In this document: piece after piece, positions 1 through 6,955 of the stretch
Position numbering within the stretch: position 1 is the first letter of the stretch
Layout: each line of letters begins with the position of its first letter
NCBI GenBank assembly: GCA_964429695.1
Contig: CAYSCS010000014.1
Location: forward strand, 1-27,516
Length of the DNA stretch: 27,516 nt
Source: CAYSCS01 sp964429695
Lineage (GTDB): Bacteria; Acidobacteriota; Aminicenantia; Aminicenantales; Aminicenantaceae
Direction: 5' to 3'
The notes under the pieces: generated by a model
What the model was told of the DNA's origin: nothing
The model's input: the letters and a program-made list of their open reading frames with translations, nothing else
Database searches by the model: none
Made by a program: the position numbers and the translations under genes

Positions 1-10
1 TATAAAGAAT

Positions 11-502
11 TTATCTTAGTAATGACCTTATGAATTCAATCAGCCTGGGGTCGTTATAGATAGTATGAGGTCCGAGGGCAAGCCCGCCCACGGCATAAAC
101 TCCTACAGCCATTCCTCCAATGGCTATATAACCCACTGCAATTCCCCCCACGCCGCCCAGAATCCCGAAAGCCATGCCTGCAATACAGATGAGTCCAAGT
201 CCAATTCCCGAAAAGGAGATTATACCCAGGGAAAAGCCACCCATGGCAATCACGCCGATAGAGATATTACCGATGGCGATGAATCCTTTGGCAGGCTTCA
301 GCATCCCTCCCCATACTGGGCCATAGACAATGTGGATAAGCGGCATTCCGAAGATGGTTCTTGAAGATTTATATTCATAGCTTACATATCCTGTATATTT
401 CTGCGGAAGCTCGCTCTCCTTGAGCGGAAAACCGCATCCTGGACAAGAGATTGCCTTGTCACTTACCGACTTCCTGCACTCAGGACAGGTAATGAGTGCC
501 AT
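11..502 (-). CDS. Zinc-ribbon protein with glycine-rich pentad-repeat domain
   Basis: This 163-aa protein has two parts. Residues 6-23 form a short zinc ribbon with two CxxC knuckles (Cys6, Cys9, Cys20, Cys23: CPEC...CPGC). After a linker, residues about 72-144 are almost entirely Gly plus hydrophobic residues in a five-residue rhythm (FIAIG, NISIG, VIAMG, GFSLG, later IAVGY, IAIGG, MAVGV, YAVGG), then a short polar tail. No charged residue occurs in that stretch, so it either inserts in the membrane or folds as a tight beta-solenoid; I cannot tell which. There is no signal peptide. The ATG at 502 has a good ribosome site (AAGGAG) just upstream, which supports the start. Zinc ribbons joined to such repeats occur in many uncharacterised bacterial proteins; function is unknown. 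It is not clearly linked to the neighbouring transposon remnants. Confidence 0.85.
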   Translation of the reverse strand: MALITCPECRKSVSDKAISCPGCGFPLKESELPQKYTGYVSYEYKSSRTIFGMPLIHIVYGPVWGGMLKPAKGFIAIGNISIGVIAMGGFSLGIISFSGIGLGLICIAGMAFGILGGVGGIAVGYIAIGGMAVGVYAVGGLALGPHTIYNDPRLIEFIRSLLR

Positions 503-521
503 ATTTTTTCTCCTTAATTCG

Positions 522-552
522 ATTATAGAAAATATTCTCTCAAGATTGTAAA
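522..552 (-). promoter_or_regulatory. Possible promoter of the zinc-ribbon gene
   Basis: On the minus strand TATAAT (522-527) lies 20 bases upstream of the ATG at 502, with TTTACA (547-552) as a possible -35 box. The 19-bp spacer is long and the distance to the start codon is short, so this is a weak call. Confidence 0.35.
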
Positions 553-680
553 GCTCTTTTGATTATAAAAAACTGCATTTCAGAAGGCAATAAGAATTTC
601 TTCTCTATATTTTTCATCCATATCTTTATTGGGTCTCAATTTCTTTTTGCAGATAAAAAAGTTTATCTAAGAAGCCAGAA

Positions 681-706
681 AACCCCAGGCTCTCAAGCCT
701 GGGGTT
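681..706. repeat. Left-end hairpin of IS200-like element
   Basis: Arms AACCCCAGGCT and AGCCTGGGGTT pair perfectly around the loop ctca. Subterminal hairpins of this kind are recognised by Y1 (HUH) transposases in known IS200/IS605 elements. Confidence 0.75.
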
Positions 707-757
707 GAATGGCACACGGAACGAAGCCAACAAAGCTGGCGGAGTGGAGGCAAATCC

Positions 758-776
758 GACATAATCTGGTTATGGC
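758..776 (+). repeat. Left arm of perfect 19-bp inverted repeat around tnpA
   Basis: GACATAATCTGGTTATGGC here is the exact reverse complement of 1134-1152. The arm contains the presumed tnpA start codon (ATG at 772). Confidence 0.9.
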
Positions 777-1140
777 CAGATACACAACCTGAGCCCATAC
801 GAGACATCGGCTTCAATATCATCTGGTATGGATACCCAAATATCGGAAACGGGTATTGAAAGAGAAAATAGCCATCCGCCTCAAGAAGCATATGTACGAA
901 GCCTGTCGGATGAACAAGTAGTGGATCAGCGAGATGGCAATTCAAGATGATCATCTCCATCTCGTGGTGCAGATATTCAAAGGGGGAACGAGTCTGGTAT
1001 TGAGGAAGGAGTATCCGGAGTTGGAGGAATTTTTGTGGGGAGACAGTTTTTGGGCGGATGGGTATTTTGCCGAAAGAGTTGGCCAGGTAAATGAAGAGAT
1101 TGTTAAAAAGTACATTCGCGATCAGACAAGAAAGCCATAA
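772..1140 (+). pseudogene. tnpA: Broken IS200/IS605-family Y1 transposase (tnpA)
   Basis: Read in one frame from the ATG at 772 to TAA at 1138-1140, this gives a recognisable Y1 transposase: an N-terminal 'YHLVWIPKYRKRVL' block, the HUH metal motif 'DDHLHLV', 'WGDSFWADGYF', and 'VKKYIRDQ', whose Tyr is the presumed nucleophile. Two in-frame stops break it: TGA at 790-792 (codon 7) and TAG at 919-921 (codon 50). The product would be about 122 aa, shorter than the usual 130-150 aa. The region just after HLHLVV, which normally holds an extra 15-20 residues before the 'FKGGTS' block, is missing, which suggests an internal deletion. The family assignment is firm; the element is inactive by itself. 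Confidence 0.85.
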
Positions 1141-1152
1141 CCAGATTATGTC
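1134..1152 (-). repeat. Right arm of perfect 19-bp inverted repeat around tnpA
   Basis: GCCATAACCAGATTATGTC is the exact reverse complement of 758-776. The arm contains the tnpA stop codon TAA (1138-1140). Confidence 0.9.
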
Positions 1153-1163
1153 AGAGGGCCGAT

Positions 1164-1185
1164 ACCCTGGGCTTTAGCCCAGGGT
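1164..1185. repeat. Right-end hairpin of IS200-like element
   Basis: ACCCTGGGCT and AGCCCAGGGT pair perfectly around a 2-base loop (tt). It resembles the left-end hairpin in core sequence (CCxxGGCT / AGCCxxGG type), as expected of the two ends of one IS200-like element. Confidence 0.75.
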
Positions 1186-1219
1186 GTGGCTTCATTTTGT
1201 GATAAATTAGTTCGAAAAT

Positions 1220-1281
1220 AGCTTGTTTTCATGGTTTGAGGGTGGTAAAGTCGCCATGAGCAATTACCCAGGAAACAAGCT
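1220..1281 (+). ncRNA. Candidate remnant of an IS110 bridge-RNA region
   Basis: AGCTTGTTT (1220-1228) pairs with AAACAAGCT (1273-1281), and inside it TCATGG (1229-1234) pairs with CCATGA (1254-1259), giving a nested stem directly upstream of the recombinase ATG at 1300. In the IS110 group the 5' non-coding end encodes the bridge RNA that specifies donor and target sites. Position and folding fit that role; no target or donor loop could be assigned because the element boundaries are unknown. Confidence 0.35.
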
Positions 1282-1299
1282 AACAAAGGAAGTGCTCAT

Positions 1300-2244
1300 A
1301 TGAAGTATATGGGTATTGATCATCACAAGCAATGCTCATACATGACCATCATGGATAAGGACAGAATGGAGCTAAGGTCAGGGGATGTGAGGAACACCTG
1401 TCACAACATTGAAACATTTCTCGATGAGAAAGGGGAAGAAATCAAGGCTGTAAGAGAGGCTGGGCGTTGCAGTTATGTTATGGTCGATTTAATGAAAGAG
1501 TTTGGATTTGATATAAGGATTGGCCATCCTGCATAGATCAAAGCTATAGCCAAAGCTAAGATCAAGACAGACAAGCGAGATTCGAGGATATTAGCCCATT
1601 TATTGTGTATGGATTTCATCCCGGAAGTTTATGCCTGTTCGCAGGAGAATCGGATTTCTCAATGGGTCTTAAGGCAAAGGGCATTCTTCGTTGGGAGTAG
1701 GACTTGCGAAAGAAGAAGAAAAGGGGGTTGTTAGCACAACAGAGAATAAAGCTGCAGGAGGAGGAGAGCTGGGTGAAGAATATATTAAGCCAAAAGGGGC
1801 TTTTATCCTTGATAGAAGTCGATTTCCCTTAACTGGACAAGGATTTGTTAGAAGCAACTGGATGAAGTCCCACTTATCAACACTGTTCCTGGTTTTGGGG
1901 AATTTTTATCCGTTTTAGTAGCCACGGAGATAGCTGATATAAGGAGATTTGAATCAGTGGAGAATCTTCATTCATTTGCAGGGGCCATTCCATCAATCTA
2001 CAGCTCTGGGGAGAGGAGGTATCATGGAAAGATCATTAAAGCAGGGAATACTTGGCTCAGATGGACATCGTTAGATGCAGTTTACCCAAGTTGCAAAAAA
2101 GATTTTGATATATGATCATTTTACAGGAAGCGCGCCAGAAGAAAGGGAGTAAATATGGCTAAAGTAGCTACAGCGAGACGTTTATTAACAATGATCTATA
2201 GGGTGTTAAAAGATGGGCGTAGTTATCTACCCTACAAAAGATGA
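1300..2244 (+). pseudogene. Broken IS110-family DEDD recombinase
   Basis: The start 'MKYMGIDHHKQ' gives the first catalytic Asp (residue 7). 'AKIKTDKRDSRILAHLL' and 'IPEVYACS' follow at 1552-1640, which are hallmark blocks of the RuvC-like DEDD domain. The transposase_20 half appears at 1888-2090 ('PGFGEFLSVLVATEIADI', 'FAGAIPSIYSSGE', 'KAGNTWLR') and the C-terminal helix at 2120-2241 ('RARRKG', 'ATARRLLTMIYRVLKDG'). TAG at 1534-1536 and a TGA near 2114 interrupt the frame. Between about 1700 and 1885 it is scrambled by frameshifts, with fragments such as 'LDKDLLEAT' in another frame. Intact family members are about 320-400 aa. This copy cannot make a full protein. Confidence 0.85.
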
Positions 2245-2536
2245 AATTTAAGAATATGATCGGCTGCTTTGTTAAAATCTTAACGAACGTTTAAATGGTT
2301 GGGTTCTTGGTTAGGTTAAGGGACCGAGACCTAATATTACGGTTTGTGCGGACTTAACATAAACGATAAGGGGACGGATAGAAGATTGGTTCAAAAGACC
2401 GAAGGCTAAAAAAATATAAAGAAAAAAAGAAAGGAGGCTATAAAAAATACTTGCGTTAAATCATCATAGAAGAAGATTTTGAAGGATTTGACACGGGTTT
2501 TATGAAGGGCAAGTTAAGTAATTTGTTTTTTTCAGG
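2245..2536. other. Non-coding stretch between IS110 remnant and truB
   Basis: No credible reading frame, tRNA or terminator hairpin is visible. It probably holds the 3' flank of the IS110 element and degenerate sequence downstream of truB. A purine-rich run (about 2407-2440) is the only striking composition. Confidence 0.5.
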
Positions 2537-3460
2537 CTAAAAAACTAAGAAGGGATGTAAAACTCTTTTCCCGGGAAGCCTTCTTCCCAGGGCAATTATT
2601 TTTCCCTCTGGGTTGAATAACCTGAATATTTCGTATTCTGAAAGGAATTCTTCAGAAGAGTTTTGCCTACTTCCCTCCATTATTCTCAGGATGTGTTGCT
2701 GAGTTATCATTTGTCCATTCTTTACCAGCTCTTCACCTTTCTTAAGGAGAATAATTTTTGGGAATTGGGGTAGGATAGATTCCAGAGGGAAGAGACACTC
2801 TTTTAATCTTCCTTCAGCCGCGATTCGAGATATTTCATCTAGTTTAAAGGCATCCTGGAGCTTAAATTCTCCAATTTCTGTTCGCGTTAAGCTGGAGAGA
2901 TGAGCACCGCAGCCCAGGTTTTCACCAAGGCTATGGGCAATCGAACGGATATAAGTTCCTGAAGAACATCTTATTCTGAAAAATAGATAGGGTAGCTTGA
3001 AATCAAGGAGTTCAAAAGAATGAACGAACACTTTCGTAGGCCTTAGTTCAAATTTCTTTTTTTTACGAGCTAAGGCATAGAGAGGTTTTCCTTTATATTT
3101 TTTTGCAGAAAATGGTGGGGGAATTTGGATGATTTCTCCTTCGAATTTTTTCATTTCCTTGAGGAGGATAGATTCTTGGGGAAAATTTTTTTGGGCGGCG
3201 GAAGTCGGGGTTCCTGAGGAATCATAGGTATTAGTAGCGAAACCTAAAGTAATCTCTCCCTCATAGGTTTTGTCCATTTTAGAATAGAAGGGGAAAAGGC
3301 GAGTGGCTTTCCCCACCCCAATGATTAGCAATCCTGTGGATAGAGGGTCAAGAATGCCAAAATGACCGACTTTTTTAAATTTAATTATTTTCCTAATTCT
3401 CTGAACTACATCGTGGGAAGTGAGTTCAGAGGTTTTATTGATGAGGATGAGCCCATCCAT
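2537..3460 (-). CDS. truB: tRNA pseudouridine-55 synthase TruB
   Basis: TruB converts U55 of the tRNA T-loop to pseudouridine in the cytoplasm. The 307-aa protein has the family's N-terminal 'TSHDVVQRIR' block and the catalytic motif 'GHFGILDPLSTG' with nucleophilic Asp38. Most TruBs have GTLDP, so Ile36 is a conservative oddity. 'SAKKYKGKPLYALAR' and 'RIRCSSGTYIRSIAHSLG' (the RCSxGTYIRsla motif) follow, and the C-terminal 80 residues match the position of a PUA RNA-binding domain ('KNGQMITQQH...FNPEGKIIALGR'). It is the last gene of the nusA operon, 25 bases after nrnA. The usual followers ribF and rpsO are absent; transposon debris lies downstream. Confidence 0.95.
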   Translation of the reverse strand: MDGLILINKTSELTSHDVVQRIRKIIKFKKVGHFGILDPLSTGLLIIGVGKATRLFPFYSKMDKTYEGEITLGFATNTYDSSGTPTSAAQKNFPQESILLKEMKKFEGEIIQIPPPFSAKKYKGKPLYALARKKKKFELRPTKVFVHSFELLDFKLPYLFFRIRCSSGTYIRSIAHSLGENLGCGAHLSSLTRTEIGEFKLQDAFKLDEISRIAAEGRLKECLFPLESILPQFPKIILLKKGEELVKNGQMITQQHILRIMEGSRQNSSEEFLSEYEIFRLFNPEGKIIALGRRLPGKRVLHPFLVF

Positions 3461-3485
3461 TGTATATTTTCAACAGCGCTTCTTT

Positions 3486-4469
3486 CTATTTTTCATCTTT
3501 TTTGGCTCTTCTCCTCAGCAGCTTATCCACAGTTTTTGGGATCTCTTCAAGGAGGTTTTCGTACTTACCATAAGCGGTGAATCCAGCAGCATGGACATGT
3601 CCGCCTCCTCCAAAATATTCAGAGACATAGGCTGCGTCTGCTCTGCCTTTTGACCTTAGGCTAATCCTAAAAGTATCCTTTTTTATTTCTTTGAAAAAAA
3701 GAACCATTTCAACTCCTCTTATTGAACGGGCAAGAGTCGTTATATCTTCGGTGTCGATTTCGCGCAGATTTAGAGACTTGAGGTCTTTTCTGAACATGGT
3801 AATGATGGCTATGTTTCCTCTCTTGTTCATTTTTAAGGAGGAGAGAACCTTTCCCAAGAGTATTATTTTTTCGGGAGAATTGTTGTTGTAAAGGAGTTCC
3901 GAAACTTTTGTTGGCTCTGCTCCATGTTTGATCAATTTATGACAGACTTCAAAGGCTGTTGCTTTAGTGTTGGAGAATTGAAATGATCCTGTATCTGATG
4001 CTATGGCACAGTAGAGGTGATTCGAGATTTGAGGGGTAAAATCGATGCCCAGCTTCTCCCCAAGATAATAAACCATTTCTCCCACAGCGGATGCTTCAGG
4101 GTCTACCCAGTTGATCTCTGCATAACAATCGTTGGTGTGATGATGGTCGATATTTATCTTGAAATAATTTTCGAGTTTTGATTGTCCGGAACGCGCTACA
4201 CTTGCGCATTCAAGCATAATCACGGCCTCAAAATTTTGAGGAGAAATCTCTCCGATTTCTATATTTTCCATATCGGGGAAATAGTTGAAAGGATAGGGGG
4301 TAGGGTCTTTATTGATAAAAGCTACCTTTTTGCCCAGCTGCTTCCCCATGAAATAGAGAGCAAGCCCTGTACAGAGAGAATCTCCGTCTGGTCTCAAGTG
4401 GGAGGTGATGGAGAAGCTTTTGCTTGCCAGGATTTTCTCTGAGATTGCATTCAAAGGATCATCTTTCAT
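3486..4469 (-). CDS. nrnA: DHH-family nanoRNase / pAp phosphatase (NrnA-like)
   Basis: NrnA-type enzymes degrade 2-5-nt RNA oligomers and dephosphorylate 3'-phosphoadenosine 5'-phosphate (pAp), using two Mn ions. The DHH domain shows 'HLRPDGDS' (His24, Asp28, Asp30) and the name-giving 'NIDHHHTND'; the DHHA1 domain ends with 'GGGGHVHAAGF'. I place the start at the ATG at 4469 (327 aa), which overlaps the rbfA stop by 11 bases and leaves the usual 15-20 residues before the first motif. The open frame extends to 4529, but that start would overlap rbfA by 71 bases and add an atypical leader. pAp is the by-product of PAPS-dependent sulfation, so this housekeeping enzyme could serve the sulfation locus at 11.5-18.7 kb; that link is inference. 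Confidence 0.9.
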   Translation of the reverse strand: MKDDPLNAISEKILASKSFSITSHLRPDGDSLCTGLALYFMGKQLGKKVAFINKDPTPYPFNYFPDMENIEIGEISPQNFEAVIMLECASVARSGQSKLENYFKINIDHHHTNDCYAEINWVDPEASAVGEMVYYLGEKLGIDFTPQISNHLYCAIASDTGSFQFSNTKATAFEVCHKLIKHGAEPTKVSELLYNNNSPEKIILLGKVLSSLKMNKRGNIAIITMFRKDLKSLNLREIDTEDITTLARSIRGVEMVLFFKEIKKDTFRISLRSKGRADAAYVSEYFGGGGHVHAAGFTAYGKYENLLEEIPKTVDKLLRRRAKKDEK

Positions 4470-4809
4470 CTCTCTTAATTTCTTCAAGCAAGCGGTCGAT
4501 TCTTTCTTCATGGAGCAGAGCAGAATCAAGAGAAAAAATTAGCTCAGGATTATACTTTAATTTTATCTTTGAGGCAACAGTTTTCCTGATATGTTTCTTC
4601 CTTCTTTCCAAAAAATCAAGAGTAAATTTCGAACTTTCACAGCCATAGAGGCTTACATATACGTGAGCTACTCGCAAATCCTTACTCATTTCTACCCGCG
4701 TCACAGTTATGAGCCCCGAGGAGGCATCTTGAATATCTTCGATGAGCAGTTTGCTCAACACCTCTTTTAGCAAACTTCCCACTCTTTTCTGTCTTCTACT
4801 TTCAACCAT
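4459..4809 (-). CDS. rbfA: Ribosome-binding factor A
   Basis: RbfA binds the 30S subunit and assists 16S rRNA 5'-end maturation. The 116-aa product has the family length and the KH-like core: 'RVGSLLKEVLSKLL', 'GLITVTRVEMSKDLRVAHVYVS', 'RRKKHIRKTVASKIKLKYNPEL', then the C-terminal helix 'EERIDRLLEEI'. It begins 13 bases after the DUF503 gene and overlaps the proposed nrnA start by 11 bases, so translation of the two is probably coupled. Order infB-ylxP-rbfA-nrnA-truB is standard for this operon. Confidence 0.95.
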   Translation of the reverse strand: MVESRRQKRVGSLLKEVLSKLLIEDIQDASSGLITVTRVEMSKDLRVAHVYVSLYGCESSKFTLDFLERRKKHIRKTVASKIKLKYNPELIFSLDSALLHEERIDRLLEEIKRDER

Positions 4810-4822
4810 GTTCGAAGATAGG

Positions 4823-5104
4823 TTAGAAGTATTGAATCTCGGAATTTATAATTTCTCCATCGATAGATGCTTCTGCCTCATCGAGGATTCTGTTAAACAT
4901 ACTCTCTATTAATCCTCTATCATTGTTGAGAGTCACGATTCCAATTTTTGACCTCTGCCATTTGTCGTGATGGTCAAGCTCAGCAAAGGCGACATTGTAT
5001 TTTTCTCTAACCCGGTTTCTGAGCCTTAAGATTCGTTTTCTTTTCTCTTTAAGCGAATGTGATTGAGGAAAGAATATTTCTAAAAATAAAACCCCCACTA
5101 TCAT
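4823..5104 (-). CDS. ylxP: DUF503 family protein (YlxP-like)
   Basis: This 93-aa protein matches DUF503 in length and in its signature 'SHSLKEKRKRILRLRNRVREKYNVAFAE' (conserved SLKEKR.....l..r.r.kfnva), followed by 'IGIVTLNND' and a C-terminal strand. YlxP proteins lie between infB and rbfA in many bacteria and are linked to ribosome assembly or 30S function, with a small RNA-binding-like ferredoxin fold. It sits 20 bases after infB. The family call is strong; the molecular role is not settled. Confidence 0.9.
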   Translation of the reverse strand: MIVGVLFLEIFFPQSHSLKEKRKRILRLRNRVREKYNVAFAELDHHDKWQRSKIGIVTLNNDRGLIESMFNRILDEAEASIDGEIINSEIQYF

Positions 5105-5124
5105 TAGATTCCTCTTTAAGAAAA

Positions 5125-6924
5125 TTACATTGCCTTTTCCCTAATATAGGCTTCTATGATGTCACCTTCTTGGATATCTTTAAACTTTTGCAGGGCTATC
5201 CCACATTCGTAATCTTTGCTTATTTCTGAGACATTCTCCTTAAGGTGCTTTAAAGAAGAGATTTTTCCTTGGTAGACTATTTCATTATTCCTAATTACGC
5301 GCACATCCGCATTCCTTGTAATTTTTCCATCGATTACAAAACAACCTGCAACAGGGCCCACCTTTGGTATCTGAAAGATTCTCCTGACTTCCGCTTTTCC
5401 AAGATATACTTCTCTAAGCTTTGGCTCTTGCAAGCCGCGCAAGGCATTTTTTATGTCGTCTATGAGCTCATAGATTACATTGTAAGCCCTTATTTCTACG
5501 TTTTCTTCTTTTGCCATTTCTACTATCTTGGCACTGGGCTTTAGGTTGTACCCGATGATGATGGCTTTTGAAGCAGAAGCGAGGAGCACATCGGATTCCG
5601 TAATGTTTCCCGCGGCGGAATGAATTATTTTTAATTTTATCTTATCGCTGCTCAGATTGGGGAGAAGGTCCCTTAGAACCTCGACTGAGCCAAAGACATC
5701 TCCTTTGATGATGAGGGGAAGTTCCTTTATTTCACCTTCTTCAATTTTCTTAAATAAGTCTTCCAGAGTTAGATGTTGTGGTCTTCTCGTTTCTCCCTTC
5801 TTTATTTGAGATAACCTATATTCCACTATTCTTTTCGCTGTTTCAATGTCATTAACAACCTGAAAGACGTCACCTGGGGAAGGAACTTCAGAAAAACCCA
5901 GGACTTCAACCGGGAAGCCGGGCTCTGCTTTGGTGAGGGATTTTCCATGTTCATCGAAGAGTGCTCTAATTTTGCCGTAGCATGTTCCACTGATAAAAGA
6001 TTCTCCAGGTTTGAGTACTCCATGCTGGACGATTATGGTGGCTAAAGGTCCTTTTTTGGAGTCGAGACGAGCCTCAAGAACTACTCCCTGGGCTGGAACC
6101 TTTGGATTTGCCTTAATCTCCATCACCTCTCCGAGAAGGATTATCATCTCCAGGAGCTCTTCTATGTTGAGTCTTTCCTTTGCAGAAACCTCAACACAGA
6201 TGGTATCCCCTCCCCATTCCTCAACCAATAATCCCTCCTTAGAAAGCTGTTGTTTTGTCTTCTCGATGTTAGCCTCGGGTTTGTCGATTTTATTAATGGC
6301 TACGATTATGGGGACACCGGCTTCCCTGGCGTGGTTAATAGCTTCTCTTGTTTGCGGCATTACTCCATCATCTGCAGCTACTACGAGCACCACTATATCT
6401 GTTAATTTTGCTCCTCTCGCCCTCATTCGAGTGAAGGCTTCATGGCCTGGTGTATCGATGAAAGTGATGAATCTATCTTTGTGATAGACTCTTGAAGCAC
6501 CTATGTGTTGAGTGATTCCTCCTGCTTCTTTATCAGCGATATTAGATTTGCGGATTGAATCGAGAAGAGTAGTCTTACCATGGTCTACATGGCCCATGAT
6601 GGTGACGACAGGAGACCTGGGGATTAACTCTTCTGGTCGAGAATAGGCCAGTGAGCGAACTTCTTCTTCAACAGAACTGAGAGAGAGATTTAAGCCTAGT
6701 TCCTCAGAAAGAACCTTAATGAGGGATTCATCGATGATGTCATTCACGTTGAAAGAAAAACCTCTTTGCGTCAGTTTATCGCTGAGGTCTTTGCTCTTTA
6801 GGTTGATTTTTTCTGCAAATTCTTTTATGGTCGTTGCTTCTCTAATTTTTAACTCCTTCAATTCTGGCTTATCTTTTTTTGCGGGAGGTTTGGCTTTCTT
6901 TTTACTTTTTGTTTCCATGCTCAA
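5125..6924 (-). CDS. infB: Translation initiation factor IF-2
   Basis: IF-2 is the GTPase that brings fMet-tRNA to the 30S start complex. The 599-aa product is a short IF-2. A lysine-rich leader and one IF2_N module (about residues 28-80) replace the long N-terminal region of enteric IF-2. The G domain has G1 'GHVDHGKT' (111-118), G3 'DTPGH' (157-161) and G4 'NKID' (211-214). Domains II, III and IV follow, ending in 'QEGDIIEAYIRE'. The start is ambiguous: TTG at 6924 lies 6 bases after AGGAG, while the ATG at 6918 (two codons later) lies 12 bases after it. Spacing favours TTG, and the two products differ by only two residues. It follows nusA by 31 bases. Confidence 0.96.
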   Translation of the reverse strand: MSMETKSKKKAKPPAKKDKPELKELKIREATTIKEFAEKINLKSKDLSDKLTQRGFSFNVNDIIDESLIKVLSEELGLNLSLSSVEEEVRSLAYSRPEELIPRSPVVTIMGHVDHGKTTLLDSIRKSNIADKEAGGITQHIGASRVYHKDRFITFIDTPGHEAFTRMRARGAKLTDIVVLVVAADDGVMPQTREAINHAREAGVPIIVAINKIDKPEANIEKTKQQLSKEGLLVEEWGGDTICVEVSAKERLNIEELLEMIILLGEVMEIKANPKVPAQGVVLEARLDSKKGPLATIIVQHGVLKPGESFISGTCYGKIRALFDEHGKSLTKAEPGFPVEVLGFSEVPSPGDVFQVVNDIETAKRIVEYRLSQIKKGETRRPQHLTLEDLFKKIEEGEIKELPLIIKGDVFGSVEVLRDLLPNLSSDKIKLKIIHSAAGNITESDVLLASASKAIIIGYNLKPSAKIVEMAKEENVEIRAYNVIYELIDDIKNALRGLQEPKLREVYLGKAEVRRIFQIPKVGPVAGCFVIDGKITRNADVRVIRNNEIVYQGKISSLKHLKENVSEISKDYECGIALQKFKDIQEGDIIEAYIREKAM

Positions 6925-6955
6925 TGATTTCTCCTGATTCCCCTCTGAGTTGATT

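Larger units (their letters stand above)
681..1185 (+). mobile_element. Degraded IS200/IS605-like element
   Basis: The element is bounded by two hairpins typical of Y1-transposase elements: a perfect 11-bp stem with a 4-base loop at 681-706 (core CCCCAGGCT/AGCCTGGGG) and a perfect 10-bp stem with a 2-base loop at 1164-1185 (core CCCTGGGCT/AGCCCAGGG). Between them lies a tnpA reading frame with two in-frame stops. The element is about 505 bp with no accessory tnpB, so it is of the IS200 kind. Exact ends are inferred from the hairpins; cleavage sites were not identified. Confidence 0.7.
1205..2530 (+). mobile_element. Decayed IS110-family element
   Basis: The DEDD recombinase remnant at 1300-2244 is preceded by a structured non-coding segment (1220-1281) and followed by about 290 bases (2245-2536) with no usable reading frame. 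IS110 elements lack conspicuous terminal repeats, so neither end can be fixed from one copy. The left limit is placed after the IS200-like hairpin, and the right limit before truB. Confidence 0.6.

Noticed and set aside
65..364. Open frame opposite the zinc-ribbon gene
   Set aside because: Shadow of the Gly-rich repeats; no ribosome site and no protein-like pattern.
667..960. Minus-strand open frame across the IS200-like element
   Set aside because: Antisense to the tnpA remnant, which has clear family motifs on the plus strand.
1669..1918. Two overlapping open frames within the IS110 remnant
   Set aside because: They lie where the recombinase gene is frameshifted and match no independent family.
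4470..4529. Longer N-terminus for the nrnA product
   Set aside because: It would overlap rbfA by 71 bases; the ATG at 4469 gives a usual family N-terminus and a normal short overlap.
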